Shown here: positions 17,431-26,680 of the stretch, in pieces
Layout of the letters: each line of letters begins with the position of its first letter
How positions within the stretch are numbered: position 1 is the first letter of the stretch
Assembly (NCBI GenBank): GCA_029210775.1
Contig: JARGGI010000009.1
Location: 1 to 39,083 of the forward strand
Source: Patescibacteria group bacterium
GTDB taxonomy: Bacteria; Patescibacteriota; Minisyncoccia; JAHIHE01; JAGLIN01
Direction: 5' to 3'
Length of the DNA: 39,083 nucleotides
Position numbers and translations under genes: made by a program
The notes under the pieces: model-generated
The model's database searches: none
What the model was told of the DNA's origin: nothing
What the model saw: the letters and a program-made list of their open reading frames with translations, nothing else

Positions 17431-18009
17431 TCATTTGACATTTGAAATTGTCTCATATCCTTCCTTCAACGCCTCAACATTTTTTCTTACTAAATCATCA
17501 TTTAAATGTTTGTGTTCAAACATTTCTTCTGTTTCTTCAATCCCATGTTCGTAGGGAATTAACGGAACAAGTTTTATAATCGCACCCATAATAGCGGTAT
17601 TCGGCAAATTTCTGCCGATAATTCTCATCGCAATCCCCTTGGCATCAATGGTGTAAATTTTACTATCTTTCTTTTTTAATTTCTTTTTTATTTCTTCAAC
17701 AAAATCGCAAGTGTTAACTAAAACAATACCGTTATCAACCAACCCCTCTGTCACATCAACGTTTAGAAGCAAAGAAGGATCTAAAACAACTACCATGTTG
17801 GGATTTTCGATTTGACTGTGAATCCTAATTTCTTTTTTGCTAATTCGTAAAAATGTTTTCATTGGCGCACCAGATCTTTCTGGACCATATTCTGAAAAAG
17901 CTTGGGCAAACTTTCCTTCTTCAATTGAAGCCTCAGCAATAATTTGTGCTGCGGTTTTTGCTCCCTGCCCGCCACGCGAATGAATTCTGATTTGATATAT
18001 ATTTTCCAT
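17431..18009 (-). CDS. porG: Pyruvate/2-oxoacid:ferredoxin oxidoreductase gamma subunit
   Basis: IRIHSRGGQGAKTAAQIIAEA; FSEYGPERSGAPMKTFLRIS; NTAIMGAIIKL. Confidence 0.92.
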   Translation of the reverse strand: MENIYQIRIHSRGGQGAKTAAQIIAEASIEEGKFAQAFSEYGPERSGAPMKTFLRISKKEIRIHSQIENPNMVVVLDPSLLLNVDVTEGLVDNGIVLVNTCDFVEEIKKKLKKKDSKIYTIDAKGIAMRIIGRNLPNTAIMGAIIKLVPLIPYEHGIEETEEMFEHKHLNDDLVRKNVEALKEGYETISNVK

Positions 18010-18080
18010 AATTAAAAAATTTATTTTGTAATATTATTTTTAAGTATAACTTTTATTTATCTTTTTTACAATAATCAATT

Positions 18081-19112
18081 TTATTCAGTTTCCCATAATT
18101 TAATTATAGGAACAATTGTAATTCTTGGAATTATTGTTTTTCTCATTTTTATAGATAAAATATCTCTTAATTTTTCAACTTGTTTATCTGTTAAATTATC
18201 AGAATCAGAATATTGAATGGTTATATCTACAGTTGTTACCTCGCTTTTTTCTGTAATTTCAACGCTCATTATAGAAGAATCAGGAATTATAGCCATAACA
18301 ACCTCTCTGACCATATTTTGTTGATTACCTTCTTTTATAACATCACTTGTAATTAAAAACAAGGGTATCATCATCATAAATAAAAGAATTAAAGCCCAGC
18401 GAATATTACTTTTTCTTTGCACCTGCCCTTTTTCAGACGAAGGACCCTTAAATCTCGCAATTAAAAAAAGAATAGAAGACGCAAAAGTAACAGCGATCAG
18501 ATTTGACATAAAAAGTATAAAAGCTCCTCCTGCCATAACTAAATTGCCATGAGAAACTGATATTCCCATAACAGCAATTGGGGGCACTATTGCTGCCGCG
18601 ATAACAACACCAGCAATTGATGCACCAATTTTTGGATAAGCAATTACAAATGCACCAATAAATCCAGCGGCAAGAGCAATAAACAATTCAAATATTGTCG
18701 GAGAAGTACGAGTAAGAAATTCTCCTCCCTGTAGAGCATAATCTGGAGATAAAATTCCCAAAAAAAGCGCAATTACAAAAATCAACGCTGTACTTCTAAA
18801 TAATGTAAAAACAGAGTCTCTAATAAGTCTTGGCTTTCCCCTCACAATAGCCATTGACAAAGATAGCATTGGCCAAACCAAAGGAGCAAGTAACATTCCT
18901 CCAATTACGACTGCAGAAGAATTAACGACTAATCCCAAAGTAATAATTATACCAGCAAAAATCGTCAAGACAAAAAAATCAAAATCTCCTTTGGCATTCT
19001 CTTTTATCTCTCCATAAACCTTACTCTGTCTTTCTTCATTAATATAAAAGGGACTGATATATTTTTTCATATCCTTTAGTTTCTCTTTAGGAATTTCTAC
19101 TTGTATTTCCAT
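18081..19112 (-). CDS. DUF389 family membrane protein
   Basis: FFVLTIFAGIIITLGLVVNSSAVVIGGMLLAPLVWPMLSLSMAIVRG; AAAIVPPIAVMGI. The likely start is the Met at 19112 (MEIQVEIPKEKLKDM) rather than 19166, because the longer form overlaps the acd 3' end. Confidence 0.85.
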   Translation of the reverse strand: MEIQVEIPKEKLKDMKKYISPFYINEERQSKVYGEIKENAKGDFDFFVLTIFAGIIITLGLVVNSSAVVIGGMLLAPLVWPMLSLSMAIVRGKPRLIRDSVFTLFRSTALIFVIALFLGILSPDYALQGGEFLTRTSPTIFELFIALAAGFIGAFVIAYPKIGASIAGVVIAAAIVPPIAVMGISVSHGNLVMAGGAFILFMSNLIAVTFASSILFLIARFKGPSSEKGQVQRKSNIRWALILLFMMMIPLFLITSDVIKEGNQQNMVREVVMAIIPDSSIMSVEITEKSEVTTVDITIQYSDSDNLTDKQVEKLRDILSIKMRKTIIPRITIVPIIKLWETE

Positions 19113-19137
19113 GGTTTTATTTAATATTAAAAGTTCA

Positions 19138-21189
19138 CTACACTTCAATCCGAATATCAACAGCAAAGCATTCTTTCTCGGTCACTATCAGAGGATTAAT
19201 GTCTAATTCTTTGATTTCCTCGTGCTCTGAAACGAGATTTGATATCCCAACTAAAGCATCGGCGATTGAATCTATGTTCATTTTTGGCAAATTTCTATAA
19301 CCATCTAAAGCTGGAAATAATTTTATCTCCTTAATCATTTTCATTGCTTCGTTTTTATCAATTGGTGCAAATCGAAAAGAAACATCTTTCGTAATTTCTG
19401 TAAAAATTCCTCCGAAACCAAACATTATCAAATGCCCAAAATTTTCATCTTTTTTCACTCCCAAGATTATTTCTGATCCTTTAATCATTGGCTGAATTAT
19501 TATTCCGTCTAATTTATCTCCGAGATTTTGACTGGCTTGCTCAAAATATTCCTTAACCTCGCCGTCATTTTTTACATTAATTTTTACTCCACCCACTTCA
19601 GTCTTATGGGAAATCTTGCTTGATGCGATTTTCAAGACAACAGGATATCCAACTTCATTGGCAAGTTCTATAGCTTCTGAATAACTCTTTGATAGGAGAG
19701 ATAGCACTATCGGAATTTTATATGATTTTAATAAGTCAAGAGACTGAATAAAATCTAATTTTTTATCAATCTCAATCTTTTCGTGAATTTGATTATTTTC
19801 ATTATTATTTAACATTTTTAAATAGTTCGTAGCATCTTTTTTTGCTTTTTTATATTGCCAAAGTTTTCCAAGCGAAAAAGACGCTTGCGATGGATAGTTA
19901 TAAAAAGCCAAAGAGCTTTTATTGAGCATTCTGGTTTCATTTTCAATTGAAACTCCTCCAATAAAACTTGCCAGAATCGGCTTTGAATTTTTCTTTGAAA
20001 ATTTCACGAGAGCATCGGCTGTCTTTTTGATTTCAGTAGTTTTCTGTGGAGTTAAAATAGAAATTATTCCTCCAACATTCTTGTCAGCCAACAACGCTTT
20101 AATCGCAATTTCATACCTGTCAGATTTAGCATCACCGACAACATCAACCGGATTATGAATGTTTGCTTCCATTGGTAAATACTTTTCAAGAATATTTATT
20201 GTTTTCTCTTTAAAAACTGCCATTTTCAAACCATTCTCTTCCACCTCGTCAGTGGAAATCACTCCCGGACCGCCGGCATTCGTGATAATAGCAACTTTAT
20301 CACTATCCAAGCTATCATAGCGAGAAAGAAATTTTGCGATATTAAATAGTTCTTCTAGATTATTTATGCGAAGAACGCCAGATTGAGAAAATGCAACCTT
20401 AACTACTTCCTCCTTGTTGGCAAGTGCTCCTGTATGAGATTTCATCGCTTCACACGATGCCTTACTGGTTCCCGGTTTTATAATAAAAAGCGGTTTTATC
20501 TTCGCCAGCTCCGCCGCGACCTTCATAAATTCTTTTCCTCGTTCAATACTTTCCAAATAAGCCAAAACTGCTTTTGTTTTTTTGTCAGTCTTGAAAAATT
20601 CCAGCAATTCAATCTCGGAAATCATTGCCTTATTTCCCATACTTACAAACCTTGAAAATCCTACATTGTTCAAATTTGCCCAATCAAGCATTCCCGTACA
20701 TATTGCTCCGGATTGAGAAATAAATCCGATTGACCCTTTTTGAACCATGCCCTCCGCGAACGATGCGTTTAAATCGCTTGTTGAATCTAAAATTCCCAAA
20801 CAATTAGGCCCAAGAATGTTAATCTCATATCTTTTTGCGACTTTCTTCATTTCTTGTTCAAGAATTTCCCCTTCTTTTCCTATTTCTTTAAATCCAGCGC
20901 TTATAATGATGACATTTTTAATTTTTGCCATCCCGCATTCAGCCAAAACGAAATTAACCGCTCGCGCAGGTATAACAATAACAGCTAAATCAATTTTTTG
21001 TTTTATATCCAAAACACTTGAATAAGCCTTCATTCCCTGAACTTTATCATATTTCAAATTCACAGCATAAACTTTCCCTTTATAACCATAATCAAGAATA
21101 TTCCTCAGCATCCCATAGCCCAGCTTTTTCTTATTAGACGATGCGCCAATTACAGCGATTGATTTTGGATTAAAAAAATTATGTAGCAT
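19138..21189 (-). CDS. acd: ADP-forming acetate--CoA ligase (acetyl/acyl-CoA synthetase), fused alpha-beta
   Basis: FFNPKSIAVIGASSNKKKLGYGMLRNI; GPNCLGILD; ISQSGAICTGMLDW; KSHTGALA; C-terminal ATP-grasp (YPVVLKIASSKISHKTEVGGVKINV; DINPLIV). Confidence 0.93.
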   Translation of the reverse strand: MLHNFFNPKSIAVIGASSNKKKLGYGMLRNILDYGYKGKVYAVNLKYDKVQGMKAYSSVLDIKQKIDLAVIVIPARAVNFVLAECGMAKIKNVIIISAGFKEIGKEGEILEQEMKKVAKRYEINILGPNCLGILDSTSDLNASFAEGMVQKGSIGFISQSGAICTGMLDWANLNNVGFSRFVSMGNKAMISEIELLEFFKTDKKTKAVLAYLESIERGKEFMKVAAELAKIKPLFIIKPGTSKASCEAMKSHTGALANKEEVVKVAFSQSGVLRINNLEELFNIAKFLSRYDSLDSDKVAIITNAGGPGVISTDEVEENGLKMAVFKEKTINILEKYLPMEANIHNPVDVVGDAKSDRYEIAIKALLADKNVGGIISILTPQKTTEIKKTADALVKFSKKNSKPILASFIGGVSIENETRMLNKSSLAFYNYPSQASFSLGKLWQYKKAKKDATNYLKMLNNNENNQIHEKIEIDKKLDFIQSLDLLKSYKIPIVLSLLSKSYSEAIELANEVGYPVVLKIASSKISHKTEVGGVKINVKNDGEVKEYFEQASQNLGDKLDGIIIQPMIKGSEIILGVKKDENFGHLIMFGFGGIFTEITKDVSFRFAPIDKNEAMKMIKEIKLFPALDGYRNLPKMNIDSIADALVGISNLVSEHEEIKELDINPLIVTEKECFAVDIRIEV

Positions 21190-21291
21190 TTTTATATTTT
21201 ACTCTATGATTTAATTGTTTTTATTATAGCATAAAATTCTGTTTTCTTTGAATTTATTTGAATTGCTTCTACAAAGAAACACGATAGACAT

Positions 21292-21429
21292 TTGTCATCC
21301 TGAGTGGACCTGTCAGCTGACGGAGAAATAAAGGACCCCGTGGGAAAATTCATATTATGTTGATTTACTATTCTGTATGCATAGCAACGGGATTCTATCT
21401 CCGCCAGCTGACGGGTCCAGAATGACGAA
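21292..21429. repeat. REP/MITE-like paired inverted repeat
   Basis: Left TTGTCATCCTGAGTGGACCTGTCAGCTGACGGAGA..; right (reverse complement) TTCGTCATTCTGGACCCGTCAGCTGGCGGAGAT... Confidence 0.65.
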
Positions 21430-21456
21430 TACGTATTACATATTCTCGCCTGATAC

Positions 21457-22539
21457 TTAATGATAGATACTTAATACCTTCTCATAAGCTTCCTCGTACC
21501 CATCAACCATTTTCTGAATCGTGAAATTTTCTTCCACATGCTTTCGGCAATCCGCTCGTTTGATTTGGCCTATATTTTTTATCGCTTCCATCATTTCCTT
21601 TTCATTTTTAACAATGAATCCAGTTTTGCAATGTTTGACAACTTCAGAAACTGAACCACGGTTAAAGGCAATAACTGGCGTTCCACAGGCCATCGCCTCA
21701 ATCATTACTAAGCCAAACGGTTCTTCCCAATTAATGGGAAATAAAAGTGCTTTAGCTCCGCCAAGAAAATCAGATAATTTATTTCTATCTAAAAATCCAA
21801 TGTCTTCAATTTTTCCTTTTTTAAAAAATGGCTTTACCTTTTCATCAAAAAAACCTCCACCCCAAATATTTCCCGCCATTTTCAATTTTTCCTTTGACTT
21901 AATAGCAACTTGAACTGCCGTATCAATCCCCTTTTCTTTTGAATATCTTCCTAAAAAAGCCAGATAATCGCCCTGCTTTTTATGAAACTGAAAATTTTTC
22001 AAATCTAACCCATTATAAACTGTGTCCACATAATTCAAATCAGACATTCCTTTTCTTTGATTGTCACTAATAGAAATATAGTTGGCCTTATTTTTCCATT
22101 TGCAATACTTTATCATCTTGTTCCAGCTCGCATCCATTGGATCGTGTAAAGTGAAAACTGTTGGGGTTTTAGTCAAATTGACAAATGGCAAAATTTTTGG
22201 CACCAAATGATAGGCATGAATAATGTCAAATTTTCCATCTTGAGAATCTTCATACATTTTGGATGCCAAAAACTGTTCATAAAGAGTCATTTGTAACTGA
22301 TTATGAAACCCACCACTCATTGCCTTATCTTTCAATTTATAATATGAAGTCATTCCAGCAGTCACCTTTTTCATTTTAATTGTTGAATCTTTTGAAGTAT
22401 AAAGCGTCACATCATGTCCTCTCTTTTTAAGTTCTGTCACAACAAGATATGCCAAATCCATCGGAGCATAAATAATCTCTTTTGGAAGAGGACAAGAAAA
22501 TTCATTTGTAGAATAAAACGCAATTTTAAGTTTTTTCAT
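21457..22539 (-). CDS. Glycosyltransferase family 4
   Basis: LVVTELKKRGHDVTLYTS; LGRYSKEKGIDTAVQVA; FPINWEEPFGLVMIEAMACGTPVIAFNRGSVSEVV. Confidence 0.9.
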   Translation of the reverse strand: MKKLKIAFYSTNEFSCPLPKEIIYAPMDLAYLVVTELKKRGHDVTLYTSKDSTIKMKKVTAGMTSYYKLKDKAMSGGFHNQLQMTLYEQFLASKMYEDSQDGKFDIIHAYHLVPKILPFVNLTKTPTVFTLHDPMDASWNKMIKYCKWKNKANYISISDNQRKGMSDLNYVDTVYNGLDLKNFQFHKKQGDYLAFLGRYSKEKGIDTAVQVAIKSKEKLKMAGNIWGGGFFDEKVKPFFKKGKIEDIGFLDRNKLSDFLGGAKALLFPINWEEPFGLVMIEAMACGTPVIAFNRGSVSEVVKHCKTGFIVKNEKEMMEAIKNIGQIKRADCRKHVEENFTIQKMVDGYEEAYEKVLSIYH

Positions 22540-22631
22540 TTTTAGAATTTTTATATCAAAAATAATATTTCACCAAATAAGTGTTATTGACAAGTATATT
22601 TATCATGCTACAATTTAATCAGAATTACCAC

Positions 22632-22673
22632 AAAAAGACCCCTTTAAGGTTTTGTCCTTACTGGGTGCTTTTT
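22632..22673. terminator. Bidirectional-looking terminator hairpin overlapping the 3' end of the NYN gene
   Basis: AAAAAGacCCCtttAAGGttttgtCCTTactGGGtgCTTTTT; includes the last codons and stop of the NYN ORF. Confidence 0.6.
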
Positions 22674-23165
22674 ATTTTTATACTCTAATTTTCCCCTTAA
22701 TTCATTAATAAAAGTTATCTTGCTGGCTGCGCATTTCTTCAGTAAAGCGGAATAGCTATGTTTATTAGGAATTAGTAATTTTTCCAGCTTATTATTCTGT
22801 AGTAAATAATGGACTAAGCAATGAAAGTCTCCATCTCCACTGATAATAATTGCTTTGTGATATTTTTTAATATCAATCATCGCTTGAAGCATAAGTTCCG
22901 CATCACAATTTCCTTTTATTTTTCCATCTTTATATTTTAACGTCGGTTTGAATATAAGAATATATCCATTTTTTTGCAATGAATTGTAGAGATCTTGATT
23001 TTCTGGTAAATAACCTATAAATAAATATGCAATTTGAACTTTATATTTTTCTTTTAAGTACACTCTAAATCTATGAAAATCCAATTTCCACCCCAATCTT
23101 TGAATTGAAAGATTCAAGTTCTGGCTATCAATAAACGCGTAATTTTTTATTTTTTCATTTTGCAT
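22644..23165 (-). CDS. NYN domain (LabA/DUF88-like) putative RNase
   Basis: YAFIDSQNLNLS, KGNCDAELMLQAM, IISGDGDFHCLV acidic motifs of NYN/PIN-like nucleases. Confidence 0.82.
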   Translation of the reverse strand: MQNEKIKNYAFIDSQNLNLSIQRLGWKLDFHRFRVYLKEKYKVQIAYLFIGYLPENQDLYNSLQKNGYILIFKPTLKYKDGKIKGNCDAELMLQAMIDIKKYHKAIIISGDGDFHCLVHYLLQNNKLEKLLIPNKHSYSALLKKCAASKITFINELRGKLEYKNKKHPVRTKP

Positions 23166-23181
23166 AATTTTTATAATTGCT

Positions 23182-24189
23182 CTATAGATAGCTCACCTTC
23201 ACATCCTCTAATCTTTTTTTAATTTCATCTTTACTTAAAATCCCATTTTGTGCGCCGTATTCACTGACGACATTTCCGCTATTTATAATTCCATATTTAA
23301 GAGCAGTTTCTATATTGTTATTTAAAATATATCCAGCAACCAAAGCACTACCAAAAGCATCTCCCGCACCAGTTGAATCAATTTTTATTTTTGAGGTGGC
23401 TAGTGAATATAAAACATTCTTGCCGTCATAAGCATAAGCACCTTCGGAACCATCGGTTATGACAATAACTTTCGGACCCCATTTTTTTATAATATTCAAA
23501 AGAATTTTAGGATCGGTTGTTTCGTTATAATTAAGCTTAATTTTTTCATCACTTCCAACAAGTTCAATCGCCTCATCTTTATTGATAACTAAAATTTCCG
23601 TGTTTTTAAAAACACTCTCTAATTCTTTCTTACCAGCACAAATTTGCGTTGCTCCTGGGTTCCAAGCCAATTTAATATTATTATTTGAAATTGCTTTGTT
23701 AATTTCTTCTAAATCTTCTTGCCAATTTCCAGCTATAGATGTAAGATATATCCATTTTGTTTGATTAATTTCTTCTTCCTTAACTTCAAGAAAATCACTC
23801 GCTCCCTTATAAATAAAAATTACTCTGTCGCCATCCTTTTTGTCAACAACCACAAGAGAGGACCCTGTTTTCCTTTGTTTATCAATTTGAATTAAATCTG
23901 TCACAATTCCCATCCCTTTTAAATTTTTTTTCATTGATTCACCGTCATCATCTTTTCCAATCCGACAATTAACAGCAACATTGAGACCTAACTTTGCAAA
24001 AGTAGCTGCCGTGTTGCAAGACCCTCCTCCAAAATTAAAAAACACTTCTTCACTTCTTATTTTTGATCCATACTCAAAAGCAAGAAGAGATTGCTCGGTT
24101 AAATTTTCTGGCGTTTTTATAACTTTTCCTTTATCGGTTATGAAAGTTATATCCCGAGTAGCCCCGCCGATTGTGATGATGTCAAACAT
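23182..24189 (-). CDS. PfkB/ribokinase-family carbohydrate kinase
   Basis: GGGSCNTAATFAKLG, GKDDDGE, KIKIDSTGAGDAFGSALVAGYI. Confidence 0.9.
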   Translation of the reverse strand: MFDIITIGGATRDITFITDKGKVIKTPENLTEQSLLAFEYGSKIRSEEVFFNFGGGSCNTAATFAKLGLNVAVNCRIGKDDDGESMKKNLKGMGIVTDLIQIDKQRKTGSSLVVVDKKDGDRVIFIYKGASDFLEVKEEEINQTKWIYLTSIAGNWQEDLEEINKAISNNNIKLAWNPGATQICAGKKELESVFKNTEILVINKDEAIELVGSDEKIKLNYNETTDPKILLNIIKKWGPKVIVITDGSEGAYAYDGKNVLYSLATSKIKIDSTGAGDAFGSALVAGYILNNNIETALKYGIINSGNVVSEYGAQNGILSKDEIKKRLEDVKVSYL

Positions 24190-24221
24190 AGATTTTTAAT
24201 TTTATTATTTATTATTTATTA

Positions 24222-25775
24222 TCATTTATCCATCAAGCTTCCCAAAACCATATCTTTTGGTTTTTTAACGTCAAGAGCGTCGAGTAATGTTGGAGCCACA
24301 TTTCCTAAAATTCCATTTGGTTTTAATTTGCATCCTCCTATTGGACAATCATTTTTCACTAAAATAAACGGAACAGGATTTTTGCTGTGCATTGTCATTG
24401 TTTCTCCCGAGCGCAAATCAATCATTTCATCAGCATTTCCATGATCTGCAGTCACAACAGCCATTCCCCCACTTTCAATAATTTTTTCAATAACACGCCT
24501 TAAACATTTGTCAAGAAACTCAATAGCAGATATTGTTGCTTTTAAATTTCCAGTATGCCCAACCATATCTGCATTGGCATAATTTACTGCAATAAAATCA
24601 TAAACACTATGTTCTATGTTCGAAATTATAACCCTGGTTATATCTTCAGCCGACATTTCTGGTTTTTGATCATAAGAAAATACATTGGGAGACATAATTT
24701 GTTCTCTTTCTTCGCCACCTATCGGATCTTTGTGTCCACCATTTAAAAAATAAGTTATATGAGGATATTTTTCTGCTTCAGCAATATAAAGTTGTCTATA
24801 GTCTTTTAAAGCACAAGGAAGTGTATTTTCAATTCCCTGTGAAAAATATGCCACTTGAACTGGAAGATCCGGACCAAAATCAGTCAACGAACAAGCAAAA
24901 ATGTCTTTTAATTTATTTGATTTATTTTCATATCCAATAATATTATCAAGAACAAATAATTTCATAAATTGCCTTGCCCTATCACCTCTAATATTAAAAT
25001 GAATAATGGCGTCATTATCTTTTATTTTGGCAATGGGTTTATTGTTTTTATCAACTATCACAGTTGGAACAATAAATTCATCCGACAGACCTTGTTTATA
25101 TGAATTCTCAATCGCTTCTTCTGCAGATTTACTTTTTACGCCCTCACCCGAAACCATTGCATCATATGCCCTTTGAAGCCTATTCCAATGTTTTACTCTG
25201 TCCATTCCATAATATCTTCCACCAATGGTAGCAATTTTTCCAATTCCAATTTTTTCAATTTCCTCATTTAAATCTTTCAAAAAAAGTTGAGCTCTTTTTT
25301 CATAAGTATCTCTTCCATCAGTAAAAAGGTGTAGATAAACTTGTTTAATTTTTTTTTGCTTCGCCAATCTTAAAAGTGCGTAAAGATGGTCTGGATCGCT
25401 GTGAGGACTATCAAGCTCTGAAAGAAGCCCAATAAAATGCAATTTTGATTTTTCAACTTTCGCGTGATTTAAAGTTCTAAGAATTCTTGGATTTTTGAAA
25501 AACTTTCCCGATTCAATATCTTCTCTTATGATTTGTGAGTCTTGTTTGATGACTCTCCCTGCACCAATGTTTATATGTCCCGCCTCACTTCCACTTCTTT
25601 CGTTTTCCGAAAGTCCAACTGCAAGTCCTGTCGCATTTAAAAGAGCGTTTGGATATTTTTTTATCAAGTTATTAAAAAAAGGTTTTTTAGCAAGCTCAAT
25701 GGCATTGCCCCTATTTTTCGGAGCAACTCCCCACCCATCAAGAATTATTAAAATGTTTGTTGGTTTTTTATACAT
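24222..25775 (-). CDS. gpmI: 2,3-bisphosphoglycerate-independent phosphoglycerate mutase
   Basis: LIILDGWGVAPKNRGNAIELA; SGSEAGHINIGAGRVIKQD; FTDGRDT; GRYYGMDR; NYANADMVGHTG; VTADHGNADEM. Confidence 0.95.
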   Translation of the reverse strand: MYKKPTNILIILDGWGVAPKNRGNAIELAKKPFFNNLIKKYPNALLNATGLAVGLSENERSGSEAGHINIGAGRVIKQDSQIIREDIESGKFFKNPRILRTLNHAKVEKSKLHFIGLLSELDSPHSDPDHLYALLRLAKQKKIKQVYLHLFTDGRDTYEKRAQLFLKDLNEEIEKIGIGKIATIGGRYYGMDRVKHWNRLQRAYDAMVSGEGVKSKSAEEAIENSYKQGLSDEFIVPTVIVDKNNKPIAKIKDNDAIIHFNIRGDRARQFMKLFVLDNIIGYENKSNKLKDIFACSLTDFGPDLPVQVAYFSQGIENTLPCALKDYRQLYIAEAEKYPHITYFLNGGHKDPIGGEEREQIMSPNVFSYDQKPEMSAEDITRVIISNIEHSVYDFIAVNYANADMVGHTGNLKATISAIEFLDKCLRRVIEKIIESGGMAVVTADHGNADEMIDLRSGETMTMHSKNPVPFILVKNDCPIGGCKLKPNGILGNVAPTLLDALDVKKPKDMVLGSLMDK

Positions 25776-25787
25776 ATATAATTTTAA

Positions 25788-26558
25788 TTATTTTATACCA
25801 CCAATCGCAAATAATGAAAACAACAACATAAAAAATGATAAGATAACTAAAAATTCTAACTTAAAAATTTTTGTTAAAAATTTTGTAAATGGATAAATTG
25901 GTATTAAAAATATTATTATCCCAATATATGTAAAATAGTAGGGATAGAAATAAGATATATTTTCTAAAAAAAACTTTGCATATGAGGCCGAAGCTAAAAT
26001 TGTAATAAATAAAGATGTGAAAGAGATAAATAAGAACTTCATCATACTAAAATTTTCATTTCTTTTCTTATTCTTACAATCCCTATATACACCAATTAGA
26101 AGAAAAAGAAACGAAATTACGAAAAAAATTGCAAAAACACGTGCAAGAATATCATTAACTACTATTTCTTCTGGAGTGAGGTCTATGAACACGGTAATAG
26201 GTAGCCCCTTAAACTTAGTAACTTTTGGGATATGATCAAAAGTAATACATTTTTTCTTAAAATATAAATGCATAAGATTAGTTAAAAGTGGTTGAAATTT
26301 AATCGACTTATTCGTTAAGTGAATCGCTGGTACTGTCCAGAACACCCAAAGTCCAAACAAAATCATTACAACACTTGCCGATGAAAAAAAATAATTAATT
26401 GGTGCTCCAAAAAAGATTGGGAATATTGTAATTAATATAAAAAACACACCTATACTAAACCCAGCGTTATTAAATTTAGGCGATGACCATGTCTGACCTC
26501 GTTCAATTCTCATCTCGATACCCCTTCTCACATTTACAATTTTTTCTTTTTCATTCAT
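25788..26558 (-). CDS. Hypothetical membrane protein
   Basis: 256 aa with several hydrophobic segments; no family recognised. Confidence 0.5.
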   Translation of the reverse strand: MNEKEKIVNVRRGIEMRIERGQTWSSPKFNNAGFSIGVFFILITIFPIFFGAPINYFFSSASVVMILFGLWVFWTVPAIHLTNKSIKFQPLLTNLMHLYFKKKCITFDHIPKVTKFKGLPITVFIDLTPEEIVVNDILARVFAIFFVISFLFLLIGVYRDCKNKKRNENFSMMKFLFISFTSLFITILASASYAKFFLENISYFYPYYFTYIGIIIFLIPIYPFTKFLTKIFKLEFLVILSFFMLLFSLFAIGGIK

Positions 26559-26680
26559 ATTATCGCATTAATATATGTTGGGAATTTTGCATTTTAGTTC
26601 CACAGCCCTAACGGGACCATGCTCATTCTTCGCTCACAATGATAACCTCTTCAACAATGTAGCAATATAACAATTCCTTT

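Noticed and set aside
19113-19166. N-terminal extension of the DUF389 ORF (MLLIFGLKCSELLILNKT)
   Set aside because: Overlaps the acd 3' end and is not family-like; the Met at 19112 is a better start.
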